A DNA stretch of 64,000 bases from Nephrocerus scutellatus (lineage: Eukaryota > Arthropoda > Insecta > Diptera > Pipunculidae). The notes under the pieces are model-generated. The model worked only from the letters and a program-made list of their open reading frames with translations, was not told the DNA's origin and searched no databases. The stretch spans positions 56,342,432 through 56,406,431 of the forward strand of contig OX352761.1 of NCBI GenBank assembly GCA_947095585.1, given 5' to 3'. Below, one piece after another: positions 21,920 through 33,440 of the stretch (positions are counted from its first letter, which is position 1; each line of letters begins with the position of its first letter). A program made the position numbers and the translations under genes.

Positions 21920-22594
21920 TAGCTGACCCGACAGACGTTGTCCTGTCCCACTTTCAATAAATTTGTTTATGATCGTTTTGTGAACTTGTGAAAAGCTATT
22001 TGTTTGCGATATCGCGTCACAGTATTAGTCACATCAGTATTAGCAGAAATACCCGGCGTTTCCCGGCTGTCCCATCCCACTGAGCCCCGCCACTGACCTC
22101 CTGCCCTCTGAACACCCGCCCATTGACGCCACGCCCACTTACATCCACGTTTCCCGGCTGCCCCATCCCACTGACCCCCGCCCACAGACCTCCCGCCCAC
22201 TGACGCCACGCCCACTTACACCCCACTAACTAACCAACTCACCAATCCAGAAAACTATAGAATCGACACTTATACAGGCAAAAAATGTACACTTGGTCGA
22301 ATATTCTTTATACGAAGATCATATAGAGGGAAAACTACATTTTCCACCCCCTATCCGGTCCAATTTTTGTCAACGACTTTCTTTTTATTTAAATATTATA
22401 TGGTGTGAATTTGAGCCAAATTGCATAAATAAGAATTTTCGGAAAAAAAACGATACCAGCGCCATTTACCGGGCTGATTTGTGAATCAAAACCATCCAGG
22501 GCGTAACCCAAACGCACACAAAAAAATTTAAATCGGTCCAGCCGTTTAGGAGGAGTTCAGTGAAACACGTACAGTAGAATTATATATATAAAGA
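21920..22594 (+). repeat. Dispersed non-coding repeat inserted in H's 5' LTR
   Basis: It starts TAGCTGACCCGACAGACG and ends ...CGGTCCAGCCGTTTAGGAGG..., then ATATATATAAAGAT. These end motifs are seen in a widespread arthropod repeat type, whose class I do not assign. The interior includes a GC-rich stretch (22060-22230) with four degenerate repeats of CCGCCCACTGACGCCACGCCCA type. Sequence on either side matches continuous sequence in H's 3' LTR (51825-51860), which marks it as an insertion. Confidence 0.55.
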
Positions 22595-22666
22595 TAATAA
22601 TAAAACCTCAACTACAAATAATACTATAAGAAATATTAACATTATTAATGCTTTAGACAACATTTT

Positions 22667-22684
22667 TGGCGCAGCCGATAGGAT
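22667..22684 (+). promoter_or_regulatory. Primer-binding site of element H
   Basis: TGGCGCAGCCGATAGGAT lies 4 bp after the LTR end (...GACAACA, 22662). It resembles the TGGCGCAGTCGGTAGGAT primer sites of 17.6/297-type elements with two differences. This fixes the right edge of the 5' LTR. Confidence 0.7.
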
Positions 22685-22804
22685 CAGGGAAGCCACAGTA
22701 AAAATAAGCGCTTGAAAATCCTTGATCCTAAAAAATTAAATAAGAAATAATACCGGGTAACAAACTTGTACTTTAAACTCGAGACTACGTCTGGTTTCGG
22801 TTTG

Positions 22805-24363
22805 ATGTTGTCCGAAGAATATCAGCCCACGCAGAAGGAAGAAACATCAACGCTAGCAGCGAATACACAAACAGAAAATACCAACCTACACCCATCACCA
22901 AGACGACTACGAAGCGGAACAATTTTGGAAAGTCCAAGAACAGTTAGTCTCAACACATACTCAAATAATTTATACGAGGAAGTGCGAGAAAACAAAAATT
23001 TACAAATTCTCCAGTGTGACTCGATAAACCTAAAATTAAATAAGACACGAAAAGAAAGACTAAGTGTCATAAAAAAATTTAAAAAAAGCACTGAAGAGTT
23101 CAAAAGAGAATTAAAAAATGTTCAAAGTTTCTCGCACTCTCTCCTTTTAGAAAATATAAATAAAGATAGTTGTAGTAAGATAGATACTTGCGAAGTTTCA
23201 GGCAGTGACAGCGATTTAGACAAAAGTAGGGAACTTCTTAATTGGCTAGATATTTCAATTCCTGAATCTGAACAGGAATTATTAATTAAATTTTCAAACA
23301 ACGAAAAAAAAAACAATCTTTAAAATGTCCGTTGATTATTGTAAAATTGTCAAACTTACGGCTCAGTTAGTCCCCATATTCTCGGGCAGACAAGGTCTTT
23401 TAGTAAAGTACTGAACTACAGACCTTTTTAGGGTGATGTAAGAAAGTATTAGAATGTTTACCAGAAGAAGAACACCAAGCGTTTGTTCAAATATTTGCAA
23501 CAAGACTGCGCGGTGAGGCTTACCTACTGGTAGCGTCAAACCCAATAACCTCTTTCGAGGAAGCCGAAAAACTTCTCAATCGGAATTATTTACCTAGGGA
23601 AACTTATCAAGAATTGGTAAATAAACTAAAAACCATTAGACTACACCCTTTAGAAACGCTCATCGCTTTTACCGCAAGGATAAAGCAGATGCTGATGTTG
23701 TGCAATGAAGCGGCAGACCAAAAGTATGGTAGTGCGGCAGCTCCAGCTGTGAAATCACAGCTTGAGGACTTTGCCAAGAATGCACTAAAAAGCTGTGTCA
23801 CAAATAAAAAAGACGTTAGACATGGAAAGACTTCTAAAATCAGTTTTCCACACACAACAAAACCCCAATATGCCTTTATATCCTACATTCCAACTTCCTA
23901 GAAATTTTACAGATACCAATACTTTTCTGATTCCTGGACCCATGTTTTAAAACAACAGTTTTGCACAATCACATCATCACATGAACCCACAAGCAGTTCC
24001 ATTTAGCCCGAATTCTAGTTTACATAACACCAAGGTTCAACACACGCAAAGTCAAAAGGTGCGTTTTAGCAACGCCAAAGTTTTTTAACCAATTATTGCC
24101 AGCATAATTTGTAGTTTTTGTCATAAAAAAGAGCATGCTTATAGCGATTGTTTTACAAGAAAAATAATCCTTTCTGTAATAATTGCAAAATGAACAATCA
24201 TGATATTCGTAATTGTCGCCGTTTAAAACAACACATAAATGATTCAGACACAGGCAGCGGAATCCACACAAATAAAGCAAATCAGAACAGACCCAATTCT
24301 GGTACGCCGCGAGTTTTTAATATGAGCAGAAAATGTGATTTTTGTGATCGCCGTGACATTTAG
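22805..24363 (+). pseudogene. gag: Element H Gag, frameshifted
   Basis: The likely start is ATG 22805 (MLSEEYQPTQKEE); the frame stays open to 23323 and is Ser/Glu/Lys-rich. Gag core continues in other frames: 23470-23610 (EEEHQAFVQIFATRLRGEAY) and 23614-23900 (LKTIRLHPLETLIAFTARIKQML). Knuckle-like C2HC sequence lies near 24105-24230 (SFCHKKEHAYSDC; CNNCKMNNHDIRNC). At least three frameshifts near 23330, 23460 and 24150 disable it. The product would assemble particles and bind RNA. Confidence 0.65.
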
Positions 24364-24715
24364 AATATCAGCTAAAAACCCGGTGGGAACAGAAAAATCA
24401 GGGAAACGATCCGCGGTCGAGCCGAAGTTCCCCGGCTCAACAACATTAAATAAAAATCTAAATTTAGGGAATTTTCAGCAACCACAAACTAAAGTCCCTT
24501 CAGTTAAGCTTCCATTAGATATAGGCCTAAACGGCAATGTAAAACTAGTAGTGGACACCGGCGCTGAGGTAAGCATTATCACCGAAAAAGTGATATCACC
24601 AGAAACACAAATAAATAACAAAGTATTACGCAATATACCTGGGCTATCTGAAGACGGATTATTAGGAAATGATTTCCTGTCACAAAATTGTGACAGGGAC
24701 CTGAGCAACTACTAA
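24335..24715 (+). pseudogene. Element H aspartic protease region
   Basis: It encodes VKLVVDTGAEVSIITEKVI, the retropepsin DTG active site, and LLGNDFLSQN, the family's second conserved block (usually GxDxL). It closes at 24715. Spacing between the blocks is shorter than usual, so part of the domain may be deleted. Confidence 0.65.
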
Positions 24716-25209
24716 AGATTCCTCGCACGGAAACTAACTCTGAAGAGTTCAGCGTCGCTCTGAATTACAATGACAGAAATCCGTGTCGCAAAAGGCAGTC
24801 CAAGTGGGACCAACTACATACAAAGTGAGACCCGAAGAGGTTGCAAAAACCGCTTGTAGCGTCTCCAAGGCTTTTTCTACACAAGAAACTGGCTGCATAA
24901 CCTCAACGATGCATATAGATAATGAAGTTCCAAAGAGAGCATCTAAAATGACCCATGATCAATTTAGGTCAGTGGAAATAGTGCTAAATCAACACATCAG
25001 CACACCTGCACGATCACAAACGGTCATCGCCGTTCCAATAGATTTAGAGGAAGAAATTCTCTGTCTATCACAAGAAATTGGCAATGGAGTCTTCCTGTCT
25101 AACAGTTGATTGCCACCAGGCCAAAGAGCTTTATTAGGTGCAATAAATGTGACCACAAAGCCTGTAAAAGTCACTAATTTAATTTTACAACTGATACCGG
25201 TAAAAGACT

Positions 25210-25455
25210 TGTTGGATGAGTTGTGATTGTTTTGGTCTGAATGACCATGATTTGTTATGGGTAGTGATTAAAACTGCGGTGATGCTGCTCAGTCGACAAC
25301 TCGATTGATAGACGAAAAAGTATGAAGTATAACTGACAATTCTCTCAAATGTCATTTTCTTAAATGTCATTATCTCAAATTTCATTTTCTCATAGTAGTA
25401 CGTAACTTCCGATGTGCGTGTTTGTGTGTATATATTGTTGGCTAACGATCCAACA
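25210..25455 (-). repeat. Pao-2 3' LTR, internally deleted
   Basis: 246 bp. Matches 30380-30560 closely from ATTTGTTATG to ATCCAACA. The remaining ~35 bp at its left match the start of the right LTR, with about 200 bp missing between. A TCAAATGTCATTTTCT motif is repeated three times within it. Confidence 0.8.
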
Positions 25456-25567
25456 TTGCCGGCCGCACTATAGGATTTTAATACTTTAGTTGCTGATTGT
25501 TGTTGTTGTCTGGGATGGGCAGTAGGCACAGTTTTCTCACTGGTCGCTTGTACACAGCGTTCTGACA

Positions 25568-26443
25568 TCACACTGTTGCGACTCGAACTCGTCCGTCAGA
25601 TCCCGGATGCGTATCGATGACTCTGCCGAGTAGCCATTTCGAAGGTGGCATGGTTTCTTCCTTGACGAACACTAATTGGCCGATGACAAGGTTGTCGTTG
25701 GTTCTCAACCACTTTGGGCATTGTTGCAGGCGGGCGAGGTATTCTGTAGACCAAATTCTCCAGAAATGCTGGTACATCCTTTGAACTAGTTGGAAACGAT
25801 TGAGACGGTTGGTTTTCAACTCGAGCAATGCTGGCTCGGGTGTCGTGATTGGTGCCTCCCCGATCAGAAAATGACCTGGGGTGATAATCGTGCAGTCGTC
25901 TGGGTCGTCCGACATTGGGCATAATGGTCGCGAATTCAAGCACGATTCGATCTGGCACAGTTTGATCGATATCGGACCCGCATAGTCCACGCCGCTGTGC
26001 AAAAACGGCCTCGATGGTGTAACACGATGCGATTGAAGATTCGCCATCATTTGCTGGCTCGTGATTGAGCGATGGCGAAAGCACACGACGCATTTATGGA
26101 CGTGCGAGCGCACCAAGGTTTTGATGCTCAGAATCCAGTAGTGCTTTCGTAAATGAGCCAACATCAGCAATGGACCGCCGTGTAGCGTTGTGCGATGTGC
26201 TTGTGAAATGATTAAGTGGGTGAGTTGATCATCTTTGGAATGAATTATCGGATGCTTCTCTGTGTATGGCACATTCGAATTTTTAAGCCTCCCTCCAATA
26301 CGTAGGATCCCGTCGACGTCGACAAAAGGGTTTAGAGACCGAAGTGGGCTTCTGTCGAGTAGGTGTTCCCCTGACTGGCATCGTGATATCTCGTCAGCGA
26401 AATGGATTGATTGAACCAGCCTGACCCAGAACTCGACTGACAA
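25568..26443 (-). pseudogene. pol: Pao-2 integrase with catalytic core deleted
   Basis: Open for 291 residues. The zinc-binding region is complete (HPIIHSKDDQLTHLIISQAHRTTLHGG; KCVVCFRHRS). At about 25960 the sequence jumps from VDYAGPISIK to LCQIESCLNSRPL. It thus skips roughly 100-150 residues that contain the second Asp and the Glu of the DDE site, without losing frame. The C-terminal region is intact (TPGHFLIGEAP; PSKWLLGRVIDTHPGSDGRVRVATV). The first core Asp (VDYAGP) remains, but the enzyme cannot be catalytic. Confidence 0.85.
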
Positions 26444-26472
26444 ATTGAGCTCCGGTACGGTTATGAAACCTT

Positions 26473-27898
26473 CTAACGGCGTTGCTGCGCTGATACGTCG
26501 ACGTTGGATAGGGCGTCTGCATAAAGGTTGTGTAATGATGATGGTTCAACGCCACGGGACGCGCAGTCAGCGGGGTTCTGCTTAGTGTCGACATGGTTCC
26601 AATTGGTGGGCTGAAGATAATCTAGGATTTGCGAAACCCGGCTTGCCACGAACGTCTTCCACCGTTTATGAGAAATGCGTAACCAACCAAGAACCACTTC
26701 CGAATCGGTCCATGCAAACATTTGAGACTGTGACACGTTGAGGGATGTGCCGATGGTGTGCATGAGTTTGGCTAGGAGTACGCTGGCACAAAGCTCCAAT
26801 CGTGGCAAGCTGATGGTCTTCAGTGGGGCAACCTTTGTTTTGGATGCCAGAATATTGATGTTTACAGATCCATCTGTCGACGTCGTACGAGTATAGACCA
26901 CAGCTGCGTAGGCCTTGGAAGAGGCGTCGCTGAAATCGTGAATTTGAATATCGGCGTGGTCTTTCGAATGATTTATCCAGCGATCGATTCTGAGAGCCTC
27001 CCAAGAGCTCAAACTACCTCGATAAGTAAGCCATTTTTGAGCGATTGACTGTGGGACCGCTTCGTCCGACGATATGCCGATTACCCACAACTCTTGGAAC
27101 ATGATTTTTGCGATAATTGTGGTGGGGATACCCAGCCGTGCGGATCGAAGATCTTCGATGACTGCGACAATATTGTTCGTTTGGTTGGTGCATGAATGTC
27201 AGATACTGAGCTGATGTTGAATCCGAAACAATCGGCCGAGGTAGACCAATGCAGTCCAAGAGTTTTCACTGCTTGATTCCAATTTAGCTCAAGTCGTCCC
27301 TGATGCTCGTGGAATTCGGTCGGTATCGCATTGAGAAGATGTTGGCTGTTCGAGGACCACTTCCGCAGTTCAAAACTGCCACAATTTGTCTCTGGACTTC
27401 GATTAAAACCGCAATGTCGTGTGAACCGGTCATCAAGTCGTCGACGTAAAAGTCTCTTGAGGCGACTTCGGCTGCGATTGGAAATATCTCCTGTTCGTCT
27501 CGTGCGAGCTGATTGATGGTACGAATTGCCAGATACGGAGCGCTGGCAGTGCCGTAAGAGACGGTACACAGTCGAAAATCTCTTATTGGTTCTTCTGTGG
27601 AATTTCGCCATACGATTCGCTGATAGTTTCTATGCTCGGGTGCTATCAGGATCTGTCGGTACATCTGCTTGTTATCTGCGACGAAAACGAATTTATGGTT
27701 GCGAAAACGGGTTAGTATTTCGAAGATGCTGTGCTGAAGTTTGGGACCAATGCGAAGCTTCTGATTTAGCGATACTCCAGTCGTTGTTTTATGTGACGCG
27801 TCGAAAACCACACGTAGTTTTCGTTGCATTACACCGTGATGAGGAAGATAACACATCTGATCAGGTGATTTGTTGTCGTCGTTCAACACTTCCTCCAT
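26473..27898 (-). pseudogene. pol: Pao-2 reverse transcriptase and RNase H, frameshifted
   Basis: Positions 27898-27284 encode RT: VVFDASHKTTTGVSLNQKL, NKQMYRQILI and the intact active-site box DFYVDDLMTGS. A frameshift near 27360 moves the rest to another frame (HLLNAIPTEFHEHQGRLELNW; SKIFDPHGWVSPP, to about 27100). RNase H lies at 27102-26473 (IHDFSDASSKAYAAVVY; SLPRLELCASVLLAKLM; AWTDSEVVLGWL; NPADCASRG). Unlike Pao-1 it keeps both YVDD aspartates. Confidence 0.82.
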
Positions 27899-28105
27899 AT
27901 GGACCGCTTACAGATAATCTTGCATTAACTTGTTGTACTCTGCACGGAGTTGGCAATTCTTAGTAAACCGACGTTCCATATGTTGCAGTCTGAGGATTGC
28001 GCCGTCTCGTGATCTTCCAAATGGTGATGAATTGTCGTTGAATGACAGGAAGACTGTGTATCTTCCATCTTCATTGCGATAGTGTGTTGATTCGTAATGC
28101 TGTTC

Positions 28106-29921
28106 TCATTTTATTTCATCGTGGGTTAGTTCTCGACGTGAACAAACGTCCTCGATCTCCCAAAATGACCAAAATGTGCTGTCGATAGTGTCATAATTCC
28201 CAATTTTCGTTGTCAAAATCAACAATTGTTTGGTTGCCTTGCGTTCCACCTTGCCGAAGAGTATGTATCCCAGTTTGGTGTTCTGTGCTAAGGGTGAACC
28301 GCTGACACCAGAGATGCAACCATCATTTTGAAGCATTCCAATGACATCAGCTCCGAGCAAAATATCAATTCGGTTGGGACGATGTTAATGGGGATCGGCA
28401 AGTTCCAAATGTTTCAAGTGTGGCCATTGATGTGTGTCGATTGGTTGCGATGGCAGTGTGCATGTGATATTCTCGACTACAAGGGCTGTGATTGACATCG
28501 AAAATGTTGCATCGGTTCGGGATTGTAATACGAATTCAACAAGTGAACGCGACATGGGCGCCTCATTGGCACAGATGCCACTGATTGCGATTGCTGCTGG
28601 TTTTCTCGATAATCCGATTCGATTTGCGGTGCTCTCTGAAACGAAGCTGATCTGTGACCCCGAATCCAAGAGAGCTCGAACGGTGAAGTTTTGGTTGGCG
28701 TGTGATACGATGACGATTGTTGTGGCGAGCAGCATATCTGCGAATGGCGATGCGACATGGTTGGCTGTGACCTGAGTATGTGATGATGATTCGACGGATG
28801 GTTTGGTGCCCGAATTCGAGATGTGCAGAAGCGTGTGGTGTCTTCTATTGCAAATCCGGCAAAAACTGGATCTGCAGACCGAACTAGAGTGGCCTGTCCG
28901 CGAGCAGTTAAAATATAACCTCTTTTCGCGAGGTTTGACTTCTCTTCGAATGTGAGATGTTTGAATTGTTCGCACTGGTTGTGATTTCCAGCACAGACTT
29001 GACAGGCGGAGTTGTGAGCGTCTGAAGTAACTACGAATGAACGAGCTAATTGTGTTTCCGGCTTACGATGCGGTCGAGTCCGCGATGGATGCGATGATGC
29101 CGGAACTTCTAGATACGAGTGTGACGAATTTGATTTGGTTCGAGTCATGGAAATCATCTCCAGCGGTTGCCTTCGGGCGTTCAGGATATCGATCAACTTC
29201 TTGTATGATGGATATTTCGCTCGGGTTAATGACATCTCCCATTGTAGGTGGGTTTCTGCAATTATGTTGATTAATATGATATCCCATGAGGTAATCGGCA
29301 CTCCTAAAACTTCAAGCAGCGAACGGTGTCAATCGATACGTCGAGAATTTTGCGCAATCCTGCAGCTGATTCAAGTTGCAAGGCTGGCATTGTGCGGAAC
29401 TTGCGAAGATGGCTGTCGATGATGAAACGACGGTGATCGTTTCGATCTTGGAGAATGCGCCATGCCTCCTCGTAGTTATCGTTCGTGATGCTCACAGACT
29501 TGAGTAACAAGGCTGCATCTCCAGTCAGATTTGCTTTTAGGTAGTGCAGTTTCTGCGAGTTAGCCAGCCTTTCGTTGTTGTGGATGAGGTCAACAAATAA
29601 ATTTTCGAATTCGGTCCAACTGGTGTACTCACCGTTGAAGATTGGAACGTTGATTCGAGGCAAGTGTGCATCGATCGACTGTTGATTTGGTGATGATTTA
29701 ACCTCATCTTGGCGACTCTCAATAGCGGATATTTGTCTCCTCACTGTCTTCAGGTTGGAAATCGCTGCGAAGTAATAATCCTCCGCTTGTTCACGTTTTA
29801 CGTATTCTCGCTCGATTTCCTCCGCACCGCTCACAGCCTCGACCTGGTATTGCACCTCGCAGAACTCCCGATAGATTGATTCCACGTGGTCGATCCGCGC
29901 CTGTATGACCTCTTCAGTCAC
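28106..29921 (-). pseudogene. gag: Pao-2 Gag and protease, frameshifted
   Basis: Gag starts at 29921 (MTEEVIQARIDHVESIY). The DUF1759-like core lies at about 29680-29430 (LPRINVPIFNGEYTSWTEFENL). After a frameshift near 29303 the frame carries a knuckle (CQVCAGNHNQCEQF). A second frameshift near 28950 leads to CSRTGHSSSVC and CRICNRRHHTLLH. Protease follows in 28975-28385 (ALLDSGSQISFVSE), then 28360-28106 (MLGADVIGMLQNDG; LGYILFGKV). These are normal Pao domains in normal order, interrupted by at least three frame changes. Confidence 0.8.
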
Positions 29922-30109
29922 CCCTGGAGTCTCACTCGTTATCCCATTACTCTTCTTTACTGCTCTCTGGAGGGTTCGCTGTAGCGATGCTTATTTTACA
30001 CGAATCGTCGCCATGGCACTGTGTATTGCCACACCACAGATGCGTGCGAATTAACTGGCTTTTACTTAACCTTTCACACATAAGACTTGCACTTGGTCGA
30101 TCACTATTA

Positions 30110-30560
30110 TGTCTCTTACCCACGAGTTTGATTGTGTTGCGGTCTTAAAGACCAAAACGTCGAATGAATAACGAATATGAAAGACCTTAATGTCGAATGA
30201 ATAGCGAATAGCTTGGCTTGTAAGACCAAAACGTGGATTGATGAAAATTTGGTTATGTCGAATGCTTGCACGAGTAGAAATTTGTACGACTAGAAATCTG
30301 GAATAAACAATGATATATTAAACACATATATTAAACTAATCTTTATTAAGATTCGATTCAATTATATTGATTTGTTATGCGTAGTGATTAAAACTGCGGC
30401 GATGCTGCTCAGTCGACAACTCGATTGATAGACGAAAAAGTATGAAGTAGAACTGACAATTCTCTCAAATGTCATTTTCTCAAATGTCATTTTCTCATAG
30501 TAGTACGTAACTTCCGATGTGCGTGTTTGTGTGTATATATTGTTGGCTAATGATCCAACA
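30110..30560 (-). repeat. Pao-2 5' LTR
   Basis: About 451 bp, from TGTCTCTTACC (30110) to GATCCAACA (30560). It contains a degenerate internal repeat of GACCAAAACGT...CGAATGAATA (30149-30240). The inner boundary is placed by comparison with the deleted left LTR and is uncertain by a few bases. Confidence 0.7.
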
Positions 30561-31526
30561 GACTACATACTAGTAACCATGAAAACCGAGGACAAGCAAA
30601 GTAAAGCAAGCGAGAAAAAAAATGCTCATGACGATACTGAAAAAAGAGAGAGCAAAACGCAAATTGCATCAATTCAGCACATCAGATATATGTTCCCAGA
30701 GTTAGATCCTCTGGACGATCCACTTAAAATATCGCGCTCAAAACAGCTCGAACAAGAATTGAAAATAGACAACAATCTAAACCCTGAGGAAAAAGAGGCA
30801 ATAGTAGATCTTTGCAATAAGTATAGTGATATATTCCACTTAACCGGTGACGAACTAACATACACCACGGCCATAACGCATGAAATACCGCTGGTGATAG
30901 ATCAACCGCCTATAAATCAAAAAATGTATAGACTTCTCGAGATACAGAAACAAGTTATCAATGATCAACTAAGGGAAATGCTTGAAAATGACATAGTCCA
31001 ACCTAGTAAAAGCCCGTGGAACTCACCCCTCCTCGTAGTTCCCAAAAAAGCGTGCCCAGATGGTGAAAGAAGGTGGAGAGTGGTGGTCGATTTTCGTAAG
31101 CTCAACGAAAAAACAATCGGTGATGCTTATCCCCTACCTCGAATATAGGATATTCTAGACCAGCTCGGTCATTCCCGTTACTTTTCTACGCTCGATCTTG
31201 CCAGCGGCTATCACCAAATTTTAATGGATGTTAAAGATCGGGCCAAAACAGCTTTTAGCTCTAATTACGGACATTATGAGTTCACACGCATGCCGTTTGG
31301 ATTAAAAGGAGCTCCAGCTACCTTTCAAAGGCTAATGAACTATGTTCTTACTGGTCTACAAGAACTTGAATGTTTAGTATACGGCATCTACGGCAAACAT
31401 TTTAAAGATCACTATTCCAAACTAAAAAAGGTTTTCGACAGATTAAGAGAACATAATCTCAAATTGCAGCCGGAAAAGTGCAAGTTCCTGCAAAATACCC
31501 AAAGAGGAAAACAATGTCGCCTGTAA

Positions 31527-31860
31527 TAAAATTTAAACAACAAAGGCAGAAGACATATATTTAACATATATCGTAAAAAACACAGAAAAACAAAACAAAT
31601 AAGCATTACTAGATGCGTTTAAATTAACAAAAGTAAGTAAGCAAAACTGAATTAAATTTGAAAACATGTCTCAATATAAAAAAAACAAAAGAAAATTACA
31701 TGAAAAAAAAATTACAGACATAGCGGTACCTAAAGAGGACACCAATATCGCCTGCATTAATTAAAATAGATAAAAACAAAGACAGAAGACATATATCTTG
31801 CATATATCGTTAGAATGAGTTACACAAGAACACAAAACGAAAACAATTTTCTTGTATATA
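31527..31860 (+). other. Element H 3' non-coding region, first part
   Basis: AT-rich sequence with two copies of a degenerate block (AAAGAGGA-ACA-ATGTCGCCTG...AGAAGACATATAT, at about 31500-31580 and 31731-31815). A third diverged copy continues after the errantivirus at 45930-46030. No gene. Confidence 0.55.
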
Positions 31861-32258
31861 AATTAAACGATTTTATTTCTAATTATTTAAACAATTTTAT
31901 TACAGCTGCTCTGGCTGTCCCTTTTGAGTGAGTACTTAAAACTAAACTTACATAGAATACTTAGCTTAAACCTAAGCCACCACTTTGCGCTGCGCTGCTG
32001 TTCCTCCGCCGATGTTTCCGCTCCACTTTGCTGACTTAGCAGCTCGTGTATTTGGTTGCACAGGTGCAGCAACCTGTGTCGACGCTGAATGTGCTGACTT
32101 AGCGGCTCGTGTAGAATATTTGATATTTGGTTAATTAGGTGCAACCGACCTGTGCGAATATTAAATGTGCTGATTTAGCGGCTCGTGTAGAGTATTTTGG
32201 TTACTTAGGTGCAACCAACCTATGCGAATGTTGAATGTGAGCTCTTCTCACGATAACT
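31861..32258 (-). repeat. Errantivirus 3' LTR
   Basis: 398 bp, identical to 45529-45926 except for AATACTT/AACACTT near 31955 and GCTCTTC/GCGCTTC near 32241. Contains three diverged copies of TGCTGACTTAGCGGCTCGTGTA-type sequence with AGGTGCAACC motifs (32030-32210). Confidence 0.9.
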
Positions 32259-32468
32259 CCTCCCCTATGTGAGGAACAAAATTCTTGTGGCCGAATTTTG
32301 TTCACACAAAACATGCAATATACTTTTTACCAAATTCGGGTGCACCCTGTACCCACGCAGTGCAACCACCAAACGCATATGAAAACAAAACAGCCAAAAC
32401 AGCATCACGCCACCGGATTGACCAATCACAGCGCAGCACGCTATTTAGAATTTTGCTGCGCAAAAAGG

Positions 32469-32552
32469 TATAAAAGGGCGAGCATGCAGTCAGTCGCTCT
32501 CTTACTCTTAGTCTGCTTCCTGTGCAGTTCGGATCACGTGGTGGTAAGTCAT
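32469..32552 (+). promoter_or_regulatory. LTR promoter: TATA box, initiator and splice donor
   Basis: TATAAAAG at 32469-32476 is followed about 15-20 bp later by GCAGTCAGTCGC, an insect initiator-like TCAGT, and about 50 bp further by GTGGTAAGTCA, a strong 5' splice-site match. The same arrangement is at 36895-36970 in the 3' LTR, where four bases (one CAGT) are missing at the initiator. Confidence 0.65.
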
Positions 32553-32585
32553 TTTTAATAATTAATTCCTTTAATTCACTGACTA

Positions 32586-33440
32586 TCGCTGCCGACGTCT
32601 TTCTCTGCTTTCGTCATTCGTACGACGCAACATCACTGTGTGGCTCCCCTACGGGTTGTTGCGCTGGTACATCCAGCAGATCGCTGCCGACGTCTTTCTC
32701 TGCTTTCGTCATTCGTACGACGCAACATCACTGTGTGGCTCCCCTACGGGTTGTTGCGCTGGTACATCCAGCATATCGCTGCCGACGTCTTTCTCTGCTT
32801 TCGTCATTCGTACGACGCAACATCACTGTGTGGCTCCCCTACGGGTTGTTGCGCTGGTACATCCAGCAGATCGCTGCCGACGTCTTTCTCTGCTTTCGTC
32901 ATTCGTACGACGCAACATCACTGTGTGGCTCCCCTACGGTTTGTTGCGCTGGTACATCCAGCAGATCGCTGCCGACGTCTTTCTCTGCTTTCGTCATTCG
33001 TACGACGCAACATCACTGTGTGGCTCCCCTACGGGTTGTTGCGCTGGTACATCCAGCAGATCGCTGCCGACGTCTTTCTCTGCTTTCGTCATTCGTACGA
33101 CGCAACATCACTGTGTGGCTCCCCTACGGGTTGTTGCGCTGGTACATCCAGCAGATCGCTGCCGACGTCTTTCTCTGCTTTCGTCATTCGTACGACGCAA
33201 CATCACTGTGTGGCTACCCTACGGGTTGTTGCGCTGGTACATCCAGCAGATCGCTGCCGACGTCTTTCTCTGCTTTCGTCATTCGTACGACGCAACATCG
33301 CTGTGTGGCTCCCCTACGGGTTGTTGCGCTGGTACATCCAGCAGATCGCTGCCGACGTCTTTCTCTGCTTTCGTCATTCGTACGACGCAACTTCACTGTG
33401 TGGCTCCCCTACGGGCTGTTGCGCTGGTACATCCAGCAGA
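32586..33440 (+). repeat. 95-bp tandem array, nine units (left LTR)
   Basis: Unit boundaries recur exactly every 95 bp from TCGCTGCCGACGTCTTTCTC (32586, 32681, ... 33441). Units differ by one or two bases. Each has CGCAACA...TGTTGCG, a 7-bp inverted repeat around a ~27-nt loop. Because 95 is not divisible by three and the unit has no stop in any forward frame, long overlapping reading frames appear in all three frames. These are not genes. Confidence 0.95.

Larger units (their letters stand above)
25210..30560 (-). mobile_element. BEL/Pao retrotransposon Pao-2, full-length but decayed
   Basis: The - strand element has its 5' LTR at about 30110-30560 and its 3' LTR at 25210-25455. Outer ends TGTTGGAT...ATCCAACA are flanked by GACT (25206-25209 and 30561-30564), a 4-bp target duplication that lies in H's pol. 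The LTRs differ in length because the left one lacks about 200 bp. Coding order is Gag, protease, RT, RNase H, integrase, with many frameshifts and a deleted integrase core. It is a different family from Pao-1 (different LTRs). Confidence 0.85.
24783..31526 (+). pseudogene. pol: Element H pol N-terminus and reverse transcriptase, interrupted by Pao-2
   Basis: The first part, 24783-25205, encodes the pre-RT region (AVPIDLEEEILCLSQEIGNG; RALLGAINV). After the Pao-2 insertion, RT follows at 30561-31526 (PPINQKMYRL; SPWNSPLLVVPKKA; RWRVVVDFRKLNEKTIGDAYPLPRI). TAG at 31147-31149 stops it. The next segment has FSTLDLASGYHQI and FTRMPFGLKGAPATFQR. The region that should hold the YLDD box reads CLVYGIYGKHF, so the aspartates are deleted. 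Similarity ends at KCKFLQ (about 31495), after which RNase H and integrase are absent. Confidence 0.8.

Noticed and set aside
21967..22226. Trp/Gly-rich - strand frames (65-82 codons)
   Set aside because: By-product of the GC-rich degenerate repeat; low complexity and no homology signal.
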